The notes under the pieces are model-generated. The model had not been told where the DNA came from and did not search any database. It was given only the letters and a program-made list of their open reading frames with translations. Of a DNA stretch of 64,000 nucleotides, positions 27,983 to 39,674 are shown in pieces. The first letter of the stretch is position 1; each line of letters begins with the position of its first letter. A program made the translations under genes and the position numbers. The DNA is from an uncultured Prevotella sp. (GTDB taxonomy: Bacteria > Bacteroidota > Bacteroidia > Bacteroidales > Bacteroidaceae), in assembly GCA_934217675.1 (NCBI GenBank), contig CAKQCV010000009.1, positions 3,301-67,300 on the forward strand, given 5' to 3'.

Positions 27983-29665
27983 TTACCAGAAATATATGTA
28001 GAATGCAACAGTGATGCCAAGTATGATAACACTATTGATTACATCCCATTTGTTCCAACTTGCTTTTGTTGCTGCTCTCTGTTCTGGAGTTGATGTGCCA
28101 AATACAAGTCCCTGTATTTTCTCTTCTGAAGGAGCCTCTGTTGCAAGACTTACTATAATAACAACAAGACAGCATATTATAAGCATCACTCCACAGAAGT
28201 ATAGCCAGTTGAAATCATAGAATATTGCTTTGAACCAGTTGTCTGCTGCATCGCTGACGTTACTGTAGTATACTTTTGCACCAAGGCGTGTCAATCCGAT
28301 GATGATACCTGCAAGCAGACCCCACATGCCACCTTTTGCAGAAGCTCTTTTCCAACATATTCCGAGAAGGAATGCTGCTGCAATTCCAGGAGCAAGTACG
28401 CTTTGTACATCTTGCAGATAATTGTAAAGCACATTACCTACACTTCTCATAATAGGAATCCAAAGAATACCGAGGATAACAATTACTATTGTTGCAATTT
28501 GACCAATGCGTACCAATGATTTTTCTGGTGTTTCAGGACGCAAGCGTTTGTAGAAATCAATTGTGAACAACATTGCAGACGAGTTGAACAGCGATGCTAA
28601 TGAACTCATCAGAGCTGCAAGAATTCCACAAACAACAAGTCCTTTGAAACCTGCAGGCAAAAGTTTTGCCACGAGGGTTGGGAAAGCAGCGTCACTGATT
28701 GCATTTCCTGCTGCATCAACAGGCAAGAATCCTCCACCGGATTTCACATTAAGTGCATATGCAATCATGCCTGGAATTAGGAAAATGAATACAGGAAGTA
28801 ATTTTAGGTAAGCTCCAAAAATTGTACCTCGGCGTGCCTCTTTTTCGTCCTTACCAGAGAGAACACGCTGAACAATAAATTGGTCTGTACACCAATACCA
28901 AAATCCTATTACGGCAGAACCAACAAGTGCACCGAGCCATGGATATTGAGGGTCGCGTAAGTCGCGCATTAAGTCTGTCATGTGGTCACCATATTGGTTT
29001 ACAGGTTCTGCAGAACATATTGCCATAACCTGATCCCATCCACCAACAGCTCTAAGTCCGAGCACAAGAATTATGATAGAGCCAAGTAAAAGTATAGGTG
29101 TTTGTAGAACAGAAGTGTAAAGCACACTTTTCATTCCTCCAAATACTGTGTAGAGTGCAGTTATAAGTACCAAGCCAATAGCGGCAATCCAGAAGAAATC
29201 AATACCCCATAGCTCTTTGATACCGAAAACTTGTTGGAAGACAAGACCTCCGGCGTATACTGTTACTGCTACTTTTGTAAGTACATAGCTGATAAGAGAA
29301 ATTACAGATAGAATTGTTCTACTTTGCTTATTATATCTTCTTTCAAGGAACTCTGGCATTGTATAAACCATTGATCGAGAATAGAACGGTACAAATACCC
29401 ATCCCAAGATCAAAATCATCCATCCCTGGATTTCCCAGTGAGCCATTGCCATACCTGAAGATGCTCCTGCTCCTGCAAGTCCAATCAGATGTTCAGAACC
29501 AATGTTTGATGCAAATATTGAAGCACCAATAGCGATCCATGTTGCATCGCGTCCACCAAGAAAATAATCAGCAGAGTTGTTGTTCTTTTGGCTAACAACC
29601 CATACGACAATACCAATTAGGGCAAGGCAGAACAAGCCAATTACCAGCCAATCGTAAAATTCCAT
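27983..29665 (-). CDS. Sodium:solute symporter (SSS family), probable arabinose transporter
   Basis: 560 residues with about 14 hydrophobic helices. SSS/SGLT motifs: an N-terminal DWLVIGLFCLALIGIVVWV helix, YFLGGRDATWIAIGASIFASNIGSEHLIG (sodium-site region), WVFVPFYSRSMVYTMPEFLERRYN and WYWCTDQFIVQRVLSGKDEKEARRG. It brings sugar across the inner membrane with sodium. Position as second gene of the arabinose operon, upstream of AraR, is the reason to call arabinose the substrate; the sequence alone does not fix the sugar. The Bacteroides arabinose operon has an equivalent transporter. Confidence 0.9.
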   Translation of the reverse strand: MEFYDWLVIGLFCLALIGIVVWVVSQKNNNSADYFLGGRDATWIAIGASIFASNIGSEHLIGLAGAGASSGMAMAHWEIQGWMILILGWVFVPFYSRSMVYTMPEFLERRYNKQSRTILSVISLISYVLTKVAVTVYAGGLVFQQVFGIKELWGIDFFWIAAIGLVLITALYTVFGGMKSVLYTSVLQTPILLLGSIIILVLGLRAVGGWDQVMAICSAEPVNQYGDHMTDLMRDLRDPQYPWLGALVGSAVIGFWYWCTDQFIVQRVLSGKDEKEARRGTIFGAYLKLLPVFIFLIPGMIAYALNVKSGGGFLPVDAAGNAISDAAFPTLVAKLLPAGFKGLVVCGILAALMSSLASLFNSSAMLFTIDFYKRLRPETPEKSLVRIGQIATIVIVILGILWIPIMRSVGNVLYNYLQDVQSVLAPGIAAAFLLGICWKRASAKGGMWGLLAGIIIGLTRLGAKVYYSNVSDAADNWFKAIFYDFNWLYFCGVMLIICCLVVIIVSLATEAPSEEKIQGLVFGTSTPEQRAATKASWNKWDVINSVIILGITVAFYIYFW

Positions 29666-29703
29666 TTCGTTTTAATTTTTAGAGGTTAGTTATTTTATGT
29701 TAT

Positions 29704-30873
29704 TTATTTCACACTGAATTTATATGCCACGTGGCTATAATATTTTTCTCCTGGTTTTAGATATGGTGATGGCCAGTTCTTCTTGTTTGGAGAGTCTGGA
29801 TATTTTTGACTTTCCAAGCATACGGAAACATGTTTAGGATATTTTATACCATGTTTACATGCTATGCCTGTGCCTTGGAAGTTTCCGGTATAAACTTGCA
29901 CGCCTGGTTCATTTGTATACATTTCAAGTAAAATTCCTGTTAATGGAGAATACAAAGATGCACAAACCTTTGAGTCGTCTCCCTTTCCGTTTTTATATGT
30001 GTTAAGACACCAGTTATGGTCATATCCTGTTGCATTTTTAATTTGGTCAAAGGTAGTGTCGTTGATTGTTTCACTAATAGCATGCGCTTTGCGGAAGTCC
30101 ATTGGCGTTCCTTCAACAGATTTTATTTCACCTGTTGTCATATAAGTGTCGTCGGCAGGTGTGAATTTATCTGCATTTATATATAGTACCATATTCATTC
30201 CTTCTTTTGAAGGATCACCGTTAAGGTTGAAGTAACTGTGGTTTGTCATGTTTATAACTGTTTCCTTATCAGTTGTTGCACCGAATGTAATATCAAGAGT
30301 GTTATTACTCAACACTTTGTATGTTGTTGTTGCTTTTACTGTTCCAGGAAAGTTATTGTCTCCATCGGGTGAAACAATTGATAGTATAAGTGTGGAATCG
30401 TTAGGTTGCTTGGCATCATATACTTGATACATCCATCCTGAAGGACCGCCATGCAGACAATGTCCAAAATTGTTTTGTGGCAGTTGATAGTCTTTTCCTG
30501 CAACGTTTAAATGCCCTTTTGCTATTCTGTTGGCATATCTTCCAACAGATGAACCATAATCACTTGGGCTATTCACGGTGTCTGCATATTGCTTAATGTT
30601 ATCATAACCTAAAACAACATCAGTAGCTTTACCGTTTTTGTCAGGAACGCACAATGATACAACTCTTCCACCGAAGTTGGTTATGCATACTTCCATACCG
30701 TTAGAGTTCTTCAGAGTGAAGAGCTTTACTGGCTTATTGTTTATAGTTGTATCAAATGCCGTCGGGTTGAGTCCCGATTCCGTAAGCTGTGATTTGTTGC
30801 CTGGACAACAAGATGTAAATAGAGCTGTAATCAGAATTCCAGCTCCCATAAGAGTGTTCTTTATATTCTTCAT
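29704..30873 (-). CDS. Exported lipoprotein aldose 1-epimerase (mutarotase)
   Basis: 389 residues. A lipoprotein signal ends in FTSCC (Cys about 22), so this copy acts outside the cytoplasm. The mutarotase fold shows FGGRVVSL, GRYANRIAKG, the catalytic His pair regions NFGHCLHGGPSGW and MTNHSYFNLNG, and late YTGNFQGTG. It speeds alpha/beta conversion of free sugars, presumably arabinose before uptake. It is first in the arabinose operon, 38 bases upstream of the transporter. A second, cytoplasmic epimerase (32423-33511) belongs to the galactose unit. Confidence 0.93.
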   Translation of the reverse strand: MKNIKNTLMGAGILITALFTSCCPGNKSQLTESGLNPTAFDTTINNKPVKLFTLKNSNGMEVCITNFGGRVVSLCVPDKNGKATDVVLGYDNIKQYADTVNSPSDYGSSVGRYANRIAKGHLNVAGKDYQLPQNNFGHCLHGGPSGWMYQVYDAKQPNDSTLILSIVSPDGDNNFPGTVKATTTYKVLSNNTLDITFGATTDKETVINMTNHSYFNLNGDPSKEGMNMVLYINADKFTPADDTYMTTGEIKSVEGTPMDFRKAHAISETINDTTFDQIKNATGYDHNWCLNTYKNGKGDDSKVCASLYSPLTGILLEMYTNEPGVQVYTGNFQGTGIACKHGIKYPKHVSVCLESQKYPDSPNKKNWPSPYLKPGEKYYSHVAYKFSVK

Positions 30874-30967
30874 TATATGTTATGTTTATTAGATTCTATC
30901 CTTTTTTCTTGACGTCGGTCAATTATTTGAATTTATATATTGTATAGGTGATAACCTAAATCCGTGG

Positions 30968-30975
30968 TAAAATTA
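30968..30975 (-). promoter_or_regulatory. Possible -7 box of the arabinose operon
   Basis: The minus strand reads TAATTTTA, one base off TAnnTTTG, about 95 bases before the epimerase start. The leader between holds TTGAC-N4-GTCAA (about 30911-30924), a small dyad that could be an operator. Both are tentative, and no AraR site can be named from sequence alone. The rest of 30874-31158 shows nothing else. Confidence 0.3.
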
Positions 30976-31158
30976 CGATTTATTTTTTGAATTACACTCT
31001 TTTTCTTAAAGAATTTTCGTGAACAGTGTTACTTTTACACTTTTTATACGTTATACTGTAGTTAAAATAAGTATATCTTACTATAAAGATAGTAATTATG
31101 GTATTAAATCTGTATTGTTGATTGGCTTTAATAATAATATTGTAGAACGTAAAAATAT

Positions 31159-31210
31159 AAGAGTGGTGTATTGGTTGACAATAAAAGATGAAAACCAATA
31201 CTCCACTCTT
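31159..31210 (-). terminator. Intrinsic terminator after galK
   Basis: 18-base arms (31159-31176 and 31193-31210) with one mismatch and a 16-base loop, starting 10 bases after the galK stop. A T-rich stretch follows on the minus strand. Confidence 0.8.
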
Positions 31211-31219
31211 TATAATAAC

Positions 31220-32380
31220 TTAGCAAACTTTGTGTGAACCTTCACTTATAACGACATCATATATTTTTGGTGTCTTTCCGTATTTTGCTTCGTATTTCTT
31301 TTTAACGTCAGTAATGAACTTGTCATATAAATCTTCTTTAACAAGGTTTATTGTACATCCTCCAAAACCACCGCCCATGATTCTACTTCCTGTAACTCCA
31401 TTTTCTTTAGCTAAGTCGTTAAGGAAATCAAGTTCCTCACAAGAAACTTCATAATCTTTACTTAATCCATTGTGAGTTTCATACATTTTCTTGCCTACAG
31501 TTTCATAGTCACCAGCATTTAAGGCATCACAAACTGCCAAAACTCTGTCTTTTTCGCCAAGAACGTATACTGCACGTTTCATGTCTTCATCGCTTACTTC
31601 ATCTTTTACTGATTCCAGCATGTCCCAGTCGGCATCACGTAGAGTTTCAATGGTTTTCTCAAGATACTTTTTCTTTAAAGCAGCAACAACATTTTCGCAA
31701 CTCTTTCTTCGGTCATTGTATGCAGATGATGCCAATTCATGTTTAACAACAGAATCAACGAGAACTAATTTATATCCTTTTGGATCAAATGGGAAATATT
31801 CAAACTCACGGCTACGGCAGTCAAGTCTCATTAATTTTCCTTCTTGCCCGAAGACGCTTGCAAATTGATCCATTATACCGCAATTTACACCACAATAGTT
31901 GTGTTCTGTAGCTTGTCCGGCAAGTACCATGTCCCATTTTGAAACTTTGTTGTCTCCAAACAAGTCGTTTAAAGCATAGGCATAACAACTCTCAAGAGCT
32001 GCTGATGAAGACAAACCTGCTCCGAGTGGTACGTCGCCTGCAAACGCAGTATTGAATCCTTTAACCTCCACGCCAAGTTTTTTCATCTCCTGCACAATTC
32101 CATATATATATCGTGCCCAACTTGCCTTTGGTCCTTTTTCGTCGTTTATATCAAATTCAACGCGGTCTTTAAGGTCAATAGCGTATGCCATAACCTTATT
32201 TGTTCCGTTAGGACGGATTTCGCACATTATGCCTTTGTCAATTGCTCCTGGGAATACAAAACCTCCATTATAGTCGGTATGCTCTCCGATAATATTGATT
32301 CTGCCTGGCGAAGCATAGACGTTTCCTGTTTTCCCGTCGAAATGCTTTGTAAATCGACTTCTTACATATTCTATATCCAT
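31220..32380 (-). CDS. galK: Galactokinase
   Basis: 386 residues, GHMP kinase family. The galactokinase signature is GRINIIGEHTDYNGGFVFPGAIDKGI near the N-terminus; the ATP-binding loop is PLGAGLSSSAALE; the third motif is GSRIMGGGFGGCTINLV. It makes galactose 1-phosphate from alpha-D-galactose in the Leloir pathway. It follows galM by 42 bases on one transcript. The other Leloir genes (galT, galE) are not in the window. Confidence 0.96.
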   Translation of the reverse strand: MDIEYVRSRFTKHFDGKTGNVYASPGRINIIGEHTDYNGGFVFPGAIDKGIMCEIRPNGTNKVMAYAIDLKDRVEFDINDEKGPKASWARYIYGIVQEMKKLGVEVKGFNTAFAGDVPLGAGLSSSAALESCYAYALNDLFGDNKVSKWDMVLAGQATEHNYCGVNCGIMDQFASVFGQEGKLMRLDCRSREFEYFPFDPKGYKLVLVDSVVKHELASSAYNDRRKSCENVVAALKKKYLEKTIETLRDADWDMLESVKDEVSDEDMKRAVYVLGEKDRVLAVCDALNAGDYETVGKKMYETHNGLSKDYEVSCEELDFLNDLAKENGVTGSRIMGGGFGGCTINLVKEDLYDKFITDVKKKYEAKYGKTPKIYDVVISEGSHKVC

Positions 32381-32422
32381 ATTCTGTGAATAGTTTTGAT
32401 AAATTTATATTTAGTTAGTTGT

Positions 32423-33511
32423 TTATTTTTTTACTCCAAACTTATATATTGTAGTTTGTTTATATTGTTGTCCAGGTCTCAGAACTACAGATGGGAAGTA
32501 AGGGCGGTTTGGAGAGTCAGGGAAGTGTTGTGCTTCCAAACAAACAGCACTTCTTCTTGGATAAGTAGACCCGTGCGTACCGCTTATTCCATTTTCAAAA
32601 TTACCGGTATATAGCTGCAGACCAGGTTCTGTGGTATACACTTCCATTATTCTTCCACTATTTGGTTCTGTTAATCTTGCTGCAAAGCTTAATTCGCCTT
32701 CCTCTTTTTTGTTTAGGACATAGTTGTGATCATATCCGTGTCCATTTTTCAGTTGTTCATTATCGTTGTCAATCCTCTCGCCGATAGCTTTAGGTGTGCG
32801 GAAGTCGAAAGGTGTTCCTTCAACAAATCTTATTTCTCCTGTAGGAATACTTTTGTTGTCAATAGGCAAATAGAAGTCCGCATTAAGTTCCAATTCTATG
32901 TTGTCAACAGTAGGTGTAGGGTTAGCAATACCTGCCAGACTGAAAAATCCGTGGTTGGTAAGACAAATAACTGTTTTTTTGTTTGTCGTTGCAAGGTAGT
33001 CGATAATCAATTCATTATCATCATTGAAAGTATATGCAACAGTTACTTTCACTTCTCCGGTGAATCCTTCTTCACCATAGCTTGAAATGTAGTTAAGTAC
33101 TACAGTTTCATCGTTCATTCTTAATGCGTCCCAAACTTTGGTGTTGAATCCTTTTTTTCCGCCGTGTAGTGAATTCTCTCCATCGTTTGTTGGAATTTGG
33201 TATTCTTTTCCGTTAAGTTGGAATTTGCCTTTGCATATTCTGTTTCCGTATCTTCCAATAAGAGTTGAGAGATAAGGTTCCGGACTGTTTATAACATCTT
33301 GTATATTGTCATGTCCCTGTATCACATTGGCATAGTTGCCATCTTTGTCAGGTACCATTATAGCAACAAGTGCACCGCCATAATTAGTGATAGCCACCTC
33401 GTTACCTCTTTTATTTTTCAAAATATACAGGTCTGTCTTTTTTCCATTTACTGTGGTTTGAAAATCTTCTCTTTTCAAACCACATAGGTTTGGCGTTTCG
33501 TTCGTGCTCAT
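32423..33511 (-). CDS. galM: Cytoplasmic aldose 1-epimerase (mutarotase)
   Basis: 362 residues without a signal peptide, so cytoplasmic. It has NYGGALVAIMVPDKDG, LIGRYGNRICKG, the catalytic-His regions GENSLHGGKKGF and CLTNHGFFSLAG, YDHNYVLNK and LYTGNFENG. It makes the alpha-galactose needed by galactokinase, encoded directly downstream. About 45% of visible motif positions are shared with the exported epimerase at 29704, so the two are diverged paralogues with different locations. Confidence 0.94.
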   Translation of the reverse strand: MSTNETPNLCGLKREDFQTTVNGKKTDLYILKNKRGNEVAITNYGGALVAIMVPDKDGNYANVIQGHDNIQDVINSPEPYLSTLIGRYGNRICKGKFQLNGKEYQIPTNDGENSLHGGKKGFNTKVWDALRMNDETVVLNYISSYGEEGFTGEVKVTVAYTFNDDNELIIDYLATTNKKTVICLTNHGFFSLAGIANPTPTVDNIELELNADFYLPIDNKSIPTGEIRFVEGTPFDFRTPKAIGERIDNDNEQLKNGHGYDHNYVLNKKEEGELSFAARLTEPNSGRIMEVYTTEPGLQLYTGNFENGISGTHGSTYPRRSAVCLEAQHFPDSPNRPYFPSVVLRPGQQYKQTTIYKFGVKK

Positions 33512-33749
33512 AATATAGTATTTTTATAGTTAGTAATCTTTATGTGCAAAGTAAGCGAAAATAAATGAGAAACACAAATGAAATATAAAAAAAAGCAATG
33601 TTATAGTGTTAAAAACCACTAATCTTGTATTCTTTATTTTATTCTGCATGTTTTCTCCTTTAGATTGTTTACTGTAGTTTTATATATAGTATGTAGTTCT
33701 TTTGTTTTTAACCTTATTTTCCAGATTTTGCATTATTCCTTTGGACTTG

Positions 33750-35036
33750 TTATTTTATAAAAGTCAGGAAGTCTGCAACTACATAGCTACTTCCTCCCAC
33801 AAAGATAAAGTCATCAGTGCAGCTGTCTTTAACGGCTTTCTCGTATGCTTCTTTTACAGATTTATAAACTGTGCCTTTTAGTCCATACATCTCTCCCTCC
33901 TGCTTTACTCTTTCTGCAGGAATTGCCCTGTGTGTAGTTGCTTGTGTGAAGTAATATGTTGCGTTTTTAGGAAGCATTTTGCAAACGGTGTCTATATCTT
34001 TGTCGTCAACCATTCCAAATACAACTCTCAGATTTTTGCATGGTTGATTTTTGATCTGTATACTTAGATATTCCCATCCTCCAACATTGTGCCCTGTGTC
34101 GCAAATTACCGTTGGATTTTTTCTTATTGCTTCCCATCTGCCACGCAGTCCTGTTTCTTCTATTACATGCTCCAATCCTTTAATGATGCTCTCACGATGT
34201 TTTACAACTCCCATGTCAATGAGTAAGTTCATTGCACAGAGTATAGTGTTTGTGTTTTTCTTTTGATAAATTCCTCCAAGTTCCCCATGCAGGTTCCCGT
34301 AGTGTACGGTTTTATAGTCAATTCCACCATTTGCGCAAACTGCAGCAGAAGTTACTTCTTCATTGTCTTTTGCAAATGTTATTGGGGCGCAAATTTGCTT
34401 TGCCTTTTCTGTAAATACTGGTTTTGTTTCGCTGGTATATTCTCCAATTACAACAGGAGTGCTTCTTTTTATTATACCAGCTTTTTCCGATGCTATCTTA
34501 GCAAGTGTATTGCCTAAAAACTGCGTATGGTCAAAGCTGATATTTGTTATTATAGATAGGATAGGGGAGATGATGTTCGTGCAGTCAAGTCTTCCGCCGA
34601 GTCCAACTTCTATTATGGCATAATCAACCTTTTGGTCGGAAAAATATTTGAATGCGAGTGCTGTTGTCAGTTCAAAGAAGCTTGGATGGAGAGGTTCGAA
34701 GAATTCTCTTTCTTTTTCAACGAAGTCCACTACATAATCTTTGCTTATACACTTTCCGTTTATTCTTATCCTTTCTCTAAAGTCTACAAGATGTGGTGAG
34801 GTGTAAAGTCCCACTTTATATCCTTCGGCTTGAAGAATTGCAGCTATAGAGTGTGAGCAAGATCCTTTGCCGTTTGTTCCGGCAATGTGAATTGTCTTGA
34901 AGTTTTTGTGTGGATGTCCGAAATGTTTGTCAAGTTCATGTGTATTGTATAAACCTTCCTTATATGCTGTTGCTCCAACTTTTTGGAACATTGGCACGCT
35001 ATTATATAGATACTCTATAGTTTCTTCGTAAGTCAT
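33750..35036 (-). CDS. folC: Folylpolyglutamate synthase / dihydrofolate synthase (FolC)
   Basis: 428 residues, Mur ligase-like family. ATP loop IAGTNGKGSCSHSIAAIL, SPHLVDFRERIRING, VEVGLGGRLDCTNI and SFDHTQFLG follow the FolC order, and the C-terminal domain includes DTGHNVGGWE. It adds glutamate to folates and may also make dihydrofolate. It is a single gene with its own -7 box (35067-35074). Nothing unusual in the frame. The 238 bases downstream to 33512 show only the galM leader, whose best -7 candidate (minus-strand TTACTTTG, near 33547) is one base off consensus. Confidence 0.94.
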   Translation of the reverse strand: MTYEETIEYLYNSVPMFQKVGATAYKEGLYNTHELDKHFGHPHKNFKTIHIAGTNGKGSCSHSIAAILQAEGYKVGLYTSPHLVDFRERIRINGKCISKDYVVDFVEKEREFFEPLHPSFFELTTALAFKYFSDQKVDYAIIEVGLGGRLDCTNIISPILSIITNISFDHTQFLGNTLAKIASEKAGIIKRSTPVVIGEYTSETKPVFTEKAKQICAPITFAKDNEEVTSAAVCANGGIDYKTVHYGNLHGELGGIYQKKNTNTILCAMNLLIDMGVVKHRESIIKGLEHVIEETGLRGRWEAIRKNPTVICDTGHNVGGWEYLSIQIKNQPCKNLRVVFGMVDDKDIDTVCKMLPKNATYYFTQATTHRAIPAERVKQEGEMYGLKGTVYKSVKEAYEKAVKDSCTDDFIFVGGSSYVVADFLTFIK

Positions 35037-35066
35037 AATTCTTTTCCTTCTAATGTACTAATACTG

Positions 35067-35074
35067 CAAAATTA
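35067..35074 (-). promoter_or_regulatory. -7 box of folC
   Basis: Minus-strand TAATTTTG, an exact TAnnTTTG match, 30 bases before the start codon. Confidence 0.5.
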
Positions 35075-35143
35075 CAATATGTTATTGAAAGGAACAAAGT
35101 TTTTTATCACTTAATATATAGTTGAGATGTATGTAAAATAAAA

Positions 35144-35193
35144 AAGGAACTGAATGTCTTTTGCTTTTTGTTGAAAGCAACATTCAGTTCCTT
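35144..35193 (-). terminator. Intrinsic terminator after the small lipoprotein gene
   Basis: Perfect 14-base arms (35144-35157 and 35180-35193), with a T-rich tail on the minus strand. Confidence 0.8.
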
Positions 35194-35253
35194 GTGTACT
35201 TATTCCGAGTAGTTATTTATATATATTGTTCGTATATAAATAATTTATGACTA

Positions 35254-35889
35254 TTATTTCACGCTTCCTTTAAATGAGCTTGCGCTTTCAAATGTCAGGT
35301 TTAAAGTGTTTTCTGTTGTATTATACTTTTCTGCATATTTGCTCCAGTTATTGCCAGAAACAACTGTTGTTGTGATTGTGGAAGAGAAAGAGAAATTCTC
35401 CCATGCGTTTTCTTTTGTATTGTTCTTTATTTCTGCAACAGGAATAAATAGTTTCACAAATGTTTCGTTATCTGCAAGTTGCTTGCCGTTGACTGTAGCT
35501 ACAATCTTGTATGAAAGAGTCTTAGGGAATGATTTTAATGTTTCAGCCTTAAACTTATACAGATACAGTTTGTCATTGTATTTATTTATTTCTGCTACAT
35601 AAGATTTCTTGTTCTTATTAATTATGCTTCCAAAACTCATTTCATTGTCTTCGGTAGTATTGTCACGATTAATCTGAGTCTTGTTTCCATCGCTGTCTAT
35701 AACATATATATCATGAAGTTTCATTGCGCTATATGTTATATAGAATCCAGCTTGCATATCTACGGTTGTGGCTTTAGTACTTTCTGGAGGTGTGTTAGGA
35801 CCATCGCTACTACTGCTGCAAGATACGGAACACATTGTTACTACACATGCTACTATAAGCATGCTAATAAATGAAGATAGTCTTTTCAT
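35254..35889 (-). CDS. Small lipoprotein of unknown function
   Basis: 211 residues from the ATG at 35889. That start is chosen because it gives a clean lipoprotein signal (MKRLSSFISMLIVACVVTMCSVSC) and because the -7 box at 35917-35924 lies between it and the upstream in-frame codons. After SSSSDGPN the mature part is beta-rich (YITYSAMKLHDIYVIDSDGNKTQI and so on) and ends NLTFESASSFKGSVK. No family recognised. It stands alone between folC and dnaJ with its own promoter and terminator. Confidence 0.75.
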   Translation of the reverse strand: MKRLSSFISMLIVACVVTMCSVSCSSSSDGPNTPPESTKATTVDMQAGFYITYSAMKLHDIYVIDSDGNKTQINRDNTTEDNEMSFGSIINKNKKSYVAEINKYNDKLYLYKFKAETLKSFPKTLSYKIVATVNGKQLADNETFVKLFIPVAEIKNNTKENAWENFSFSSTITTTVVSGNNWSKYAEKYNTTENTLNLTFESASSFKGSVK

Positions 35890-35916
35890 GTTTATTATTA
35901 TTTTAGAATTATACGG

Positions 35917-35924
35917 CAAATATA
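35917..35924 (-). promoter_or_regulatory. -7 box of the small lipoprotein gene
   Basis: Minus-strand TATATTTG followed by C, an exact match, 28 bases before the chosen ATG. Confidence 0.5.
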
Positions 35925-35970
35925 TAAAAAACATATTATATAGTATATTTTTTGTTCCTTTTTTAAAGGA

Positions 35971-36005
35971 AAATGAGTCAAACAAATTGTATGTTTGGCT
36001 CATTT
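35971..36005 (-). terminator. Terminator after dnaJ
   Basis: 14-base arms (35971-35984 and 35992-36005) with one G-T pair and a 7-base loop, 26 bases after the dnaJ stop; a short T-rich tail follows. Confidence 0.6.
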
Positions 36006-36031
36006 CCTGTTTCGTTCCTTTTTATTGTTAA

Positions 36032-37198
36032 TCAGTTAAAGTAACTTCTAAATTTTTGGAATATAGTTTGTTTTGTTTTGGAGTCACCTTTAAAGTTGTC
36101 GCTCTGTTGCATTTCCTCAAGAGCCTTCTTCTCCTCTTTGCTTAGGGTTTTAGGAACATATACACTGATATGTACCACTAAGTCACCATAGCCATGCCCG
36201 TAACCTTGCACTGCAGGAAGCCCCTTACCTCTAAGGCGTAATGCCTTTCCTGGTTGTGTGCCTGGTTCAATTTTTATTTTGACTTTGCTTCCGCTGATGG
36301 TTGGAATTTCTACTTGTCCGCCAAGAGCAGCAGTTGGGAAATCTAATAATAAGTTATATATAAGATCCTGTCCGTCGCGAACAAATGTATCGTTAGGCTC
36401 CTCCTCGATATATACTTGAATGTTTCCAGCAACACCATTATGAATTCCGGCATTTCCTTTGCCTGGAACATTTACTACCATTCCTTCGGCAACTCCAGCC
36501 GGGATTTTTATTTCCACAACCTCTTCGCCTTTCACTACACCAGAGCCACCACACTCTTTGCACTTGTTCTTTATAACCATGCCTTCACCTCCACAGGTAG
36601 GGCATATAGTCTGTGTCTGCATCATGCCGAAAAGGCTTTGTGTGGTGCGTGTTACCATACCGCTTCCATGACAAGTAGGACAAGTTTCCTTGCCACTTCC
36701 GTTCTCTGCGCCACTTCCATGGCAGTGTGAACAAGTTACATCTTTCTTGACTTTGAATTTCTTTGTAACACCAGTTGCGACTTCTTCCAGCGAGAGTCTC
36801 ACTTTTAGTCTGAGGTCAGAACCGCGATGTTGCGCAGGTCTTGCACCGCCACGTTGTCCGCCAAATCCGCCACCATGTCCGCCGAACACATCACCGAACA
36901 TCGAGAAGATGTCATCCATGCTGAATCCTCCGCCGAAGCCACCAGCTCCGCCGAAGCCACCAGCACCCCCACCCATTGGACCGTCAAATCCGAATTGGTC
37001 ATACTGTTGCTTCTTTTGTGGGTCGTGAAGCACGTCATATGCTTCGGCAGCCTCTTTGAATTTTTCCTCTGCCACTTTGTCGCCAGGGTTGCGGTCAGGG
37101 TGATATTTGATGGCTATTTTTCTGTATGCCTTCTTTATCTCGTCTTCTGTGGCGTCTTTGCTCACGCCCAGCACTTCATAGTAGTCTCTCTTTGCCAT
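36032..37198 (-). CDS. dnaJ: Chaperone protein DnaJ (Hsp40)
   Basis: 388 residues. J domain (1-70, HPD in [11 protein letters not shown]), Gly/Phe-rich linker (about 75-125), zinc domain with four CxxCxGxG repeats ([32 protein letters not shown]), then the substrate-binding C-terminal domain. It delivers unfolded proteins to DnaK and triggers ATP hydrolysis. It is 9 bases after grpE, forming a co-chaperone operon; dnaK itself is not in the window. Confidence 0.97.
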   Translation of the reverse strand: MAKRDYYEVLGVSKDATEDEIKKAYRKIAIKYHPDRNPGDKVAEEKFKEAAEAYDVLHDPQKKQQYDQFGFDGPMGGGAGGFGGAGGFGGGFSMDDIFSMFGDVFGGHGGGFGGQRGGARPAQHRGSDLRLKVRLSLEEVATGVTKKFKVKKDVTCSHCHGSGAENGSGKETCPTCHGSGMVTRTTQSLFGMMQTQTICPTCGGEGMVIKNKCKECGGSGVVKGEEVVEIKIPAGVAEGMVVNVPGKGNAGIHNGVAGNIQVYIEEEPNDTFVRDGQDLIYNLLLDFPTAALGGQVEIPTISGSKVKIKIEPGTQPGKALRLRGKGLPAVQGYGHGYGDLVVHISVYVPKTLSKEEKKALEEMQQSDNFKGDSKTKQTIFQKFRSYFN

Positions 37199-37207
37199 AT
37201 TCTATAA

Positions 37208-37786
37208 TTATTGTCCAACAGCCACTTTGGCGTGTCTAATAACCTTGTCGTTCAATTTATAACCCGTCTGAACACAGTCGAGCACTTTTCCTTTTTTGTC
37301 GTCGCCCATTCCCGGTACCATAGCTACAGCCTCATGGAAGTCCGTATCAAAGTCGGCATCCTTTGTTTCAATCTTGCTTACTCCTAGTGTGTTCAAGCAT
37401 TTTTCGAACTTTTGGAAGATAAGTTTCATACCCTCTTTTAGAGCCTCTGCATCATTGGTCTTGTCGGCATTAGCCAAAGCTCTTTCCATATCATCCATCA
37501 CAGGCAGAATTGCCGATACGGCTTTTTCAGCTCCGTTCAGCAGCAAGTCAGCTTTTTCTTTTATGGTTCTTTTACGGTAGTTGTCAAATTCAGCAACACT
37601 GCGCAGATATTTGTCTTTCAAATCGGCAATTTGCTCTTGTGCAGCCTCAAGTGGATCTTTTTCTGTATCTTCAGCTTTTTCCTCAGCCACGTTTTCTTCA
37701 GATTTCTCTGTTGTGGCTTCGGTATTCTGTTCCTTATTAGAGTTTTTCAACTCCTCGTCTTTCTTAATATCTTTTTCCTTGCTCAT
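37208..37786 (-). CDS. grpE: Nucleotide exchange factor GrpE
   Basis: 192 residues from the ATG of MSKEKDIKKDEEL at 37786; the longer frame opens only at a TTG inside the preceding gap. An acidic, low-complexity N-terminus (about 1-60) is followed by the long coiled coil (ADLKDKYLRSVAEFDNYRKR) and the beta-wing domain with EAVAMVPG and GYKLNDKVIRHAKVAVG. It releases ADP from DnaK. It lies between the ABC-F gene (66-base gap) and dnaJ (9 bases). Confidence 0.94.
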   Translation of the reverse strand: MSKEKDIKKDEELKNSNKEQNTEATTEKSEENVAEEKAEDTEKDPLEAAQEQIADLKDKYLRSVAEFDNYRKRTIKEKADLLLNGAEKAVSAILPVMDDMERALANADKTNDAEALKEGMKLIFQKFEKCLNTLGVSKIETKDADFDTDFHEAVAMVPGMGDDKKGKVLDCVQTGYKLNDKVIRHAKVAVGQ

Positions 37787-37852
37787 AGTAATAATCTTAT
37801 TATTTATATATGCTATTAGCAAAAACCTTGCCAATGTGGGTGGTCCTGACAA

Positions 37853-39472
<1,620 letters not shown>

Positions 39473-39568
39473 TTATTACCTTATTATATATTATATACGT
39501 ATATTTTCAGAAATGTGTTGTTTGCTCTTTGTGTAGTGCATAAAGACGCACTAAGGCAAAATCGGCTG

Positions 39569-39576
39569 CAAAGTTA
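39569..39576 (-). promoter_or_regulatory. -7 box of the ABC-F gene
   Basis: Minus-strand TAACTTTG, an exact TAnnTTTG match, about 100 bases before the start codon. Confidence 0.45.
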
Positions 39577-39674
39577 CTCTAAATTATTGATATATAGAAA
39601 TAAAAAGTGAATATTTGTTTTATTTCGTTTTTTTGCGTGTTTTTATATTCTCGTTTGTTGGTTGAAACCGTGTA

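Noticed and set aside
37787-37852. Longer GrpE from a TTG
   Set aside because: The extension lies in the gap before grpE and does not resemble GrpE; the ATG at 37786 gives the usual start.
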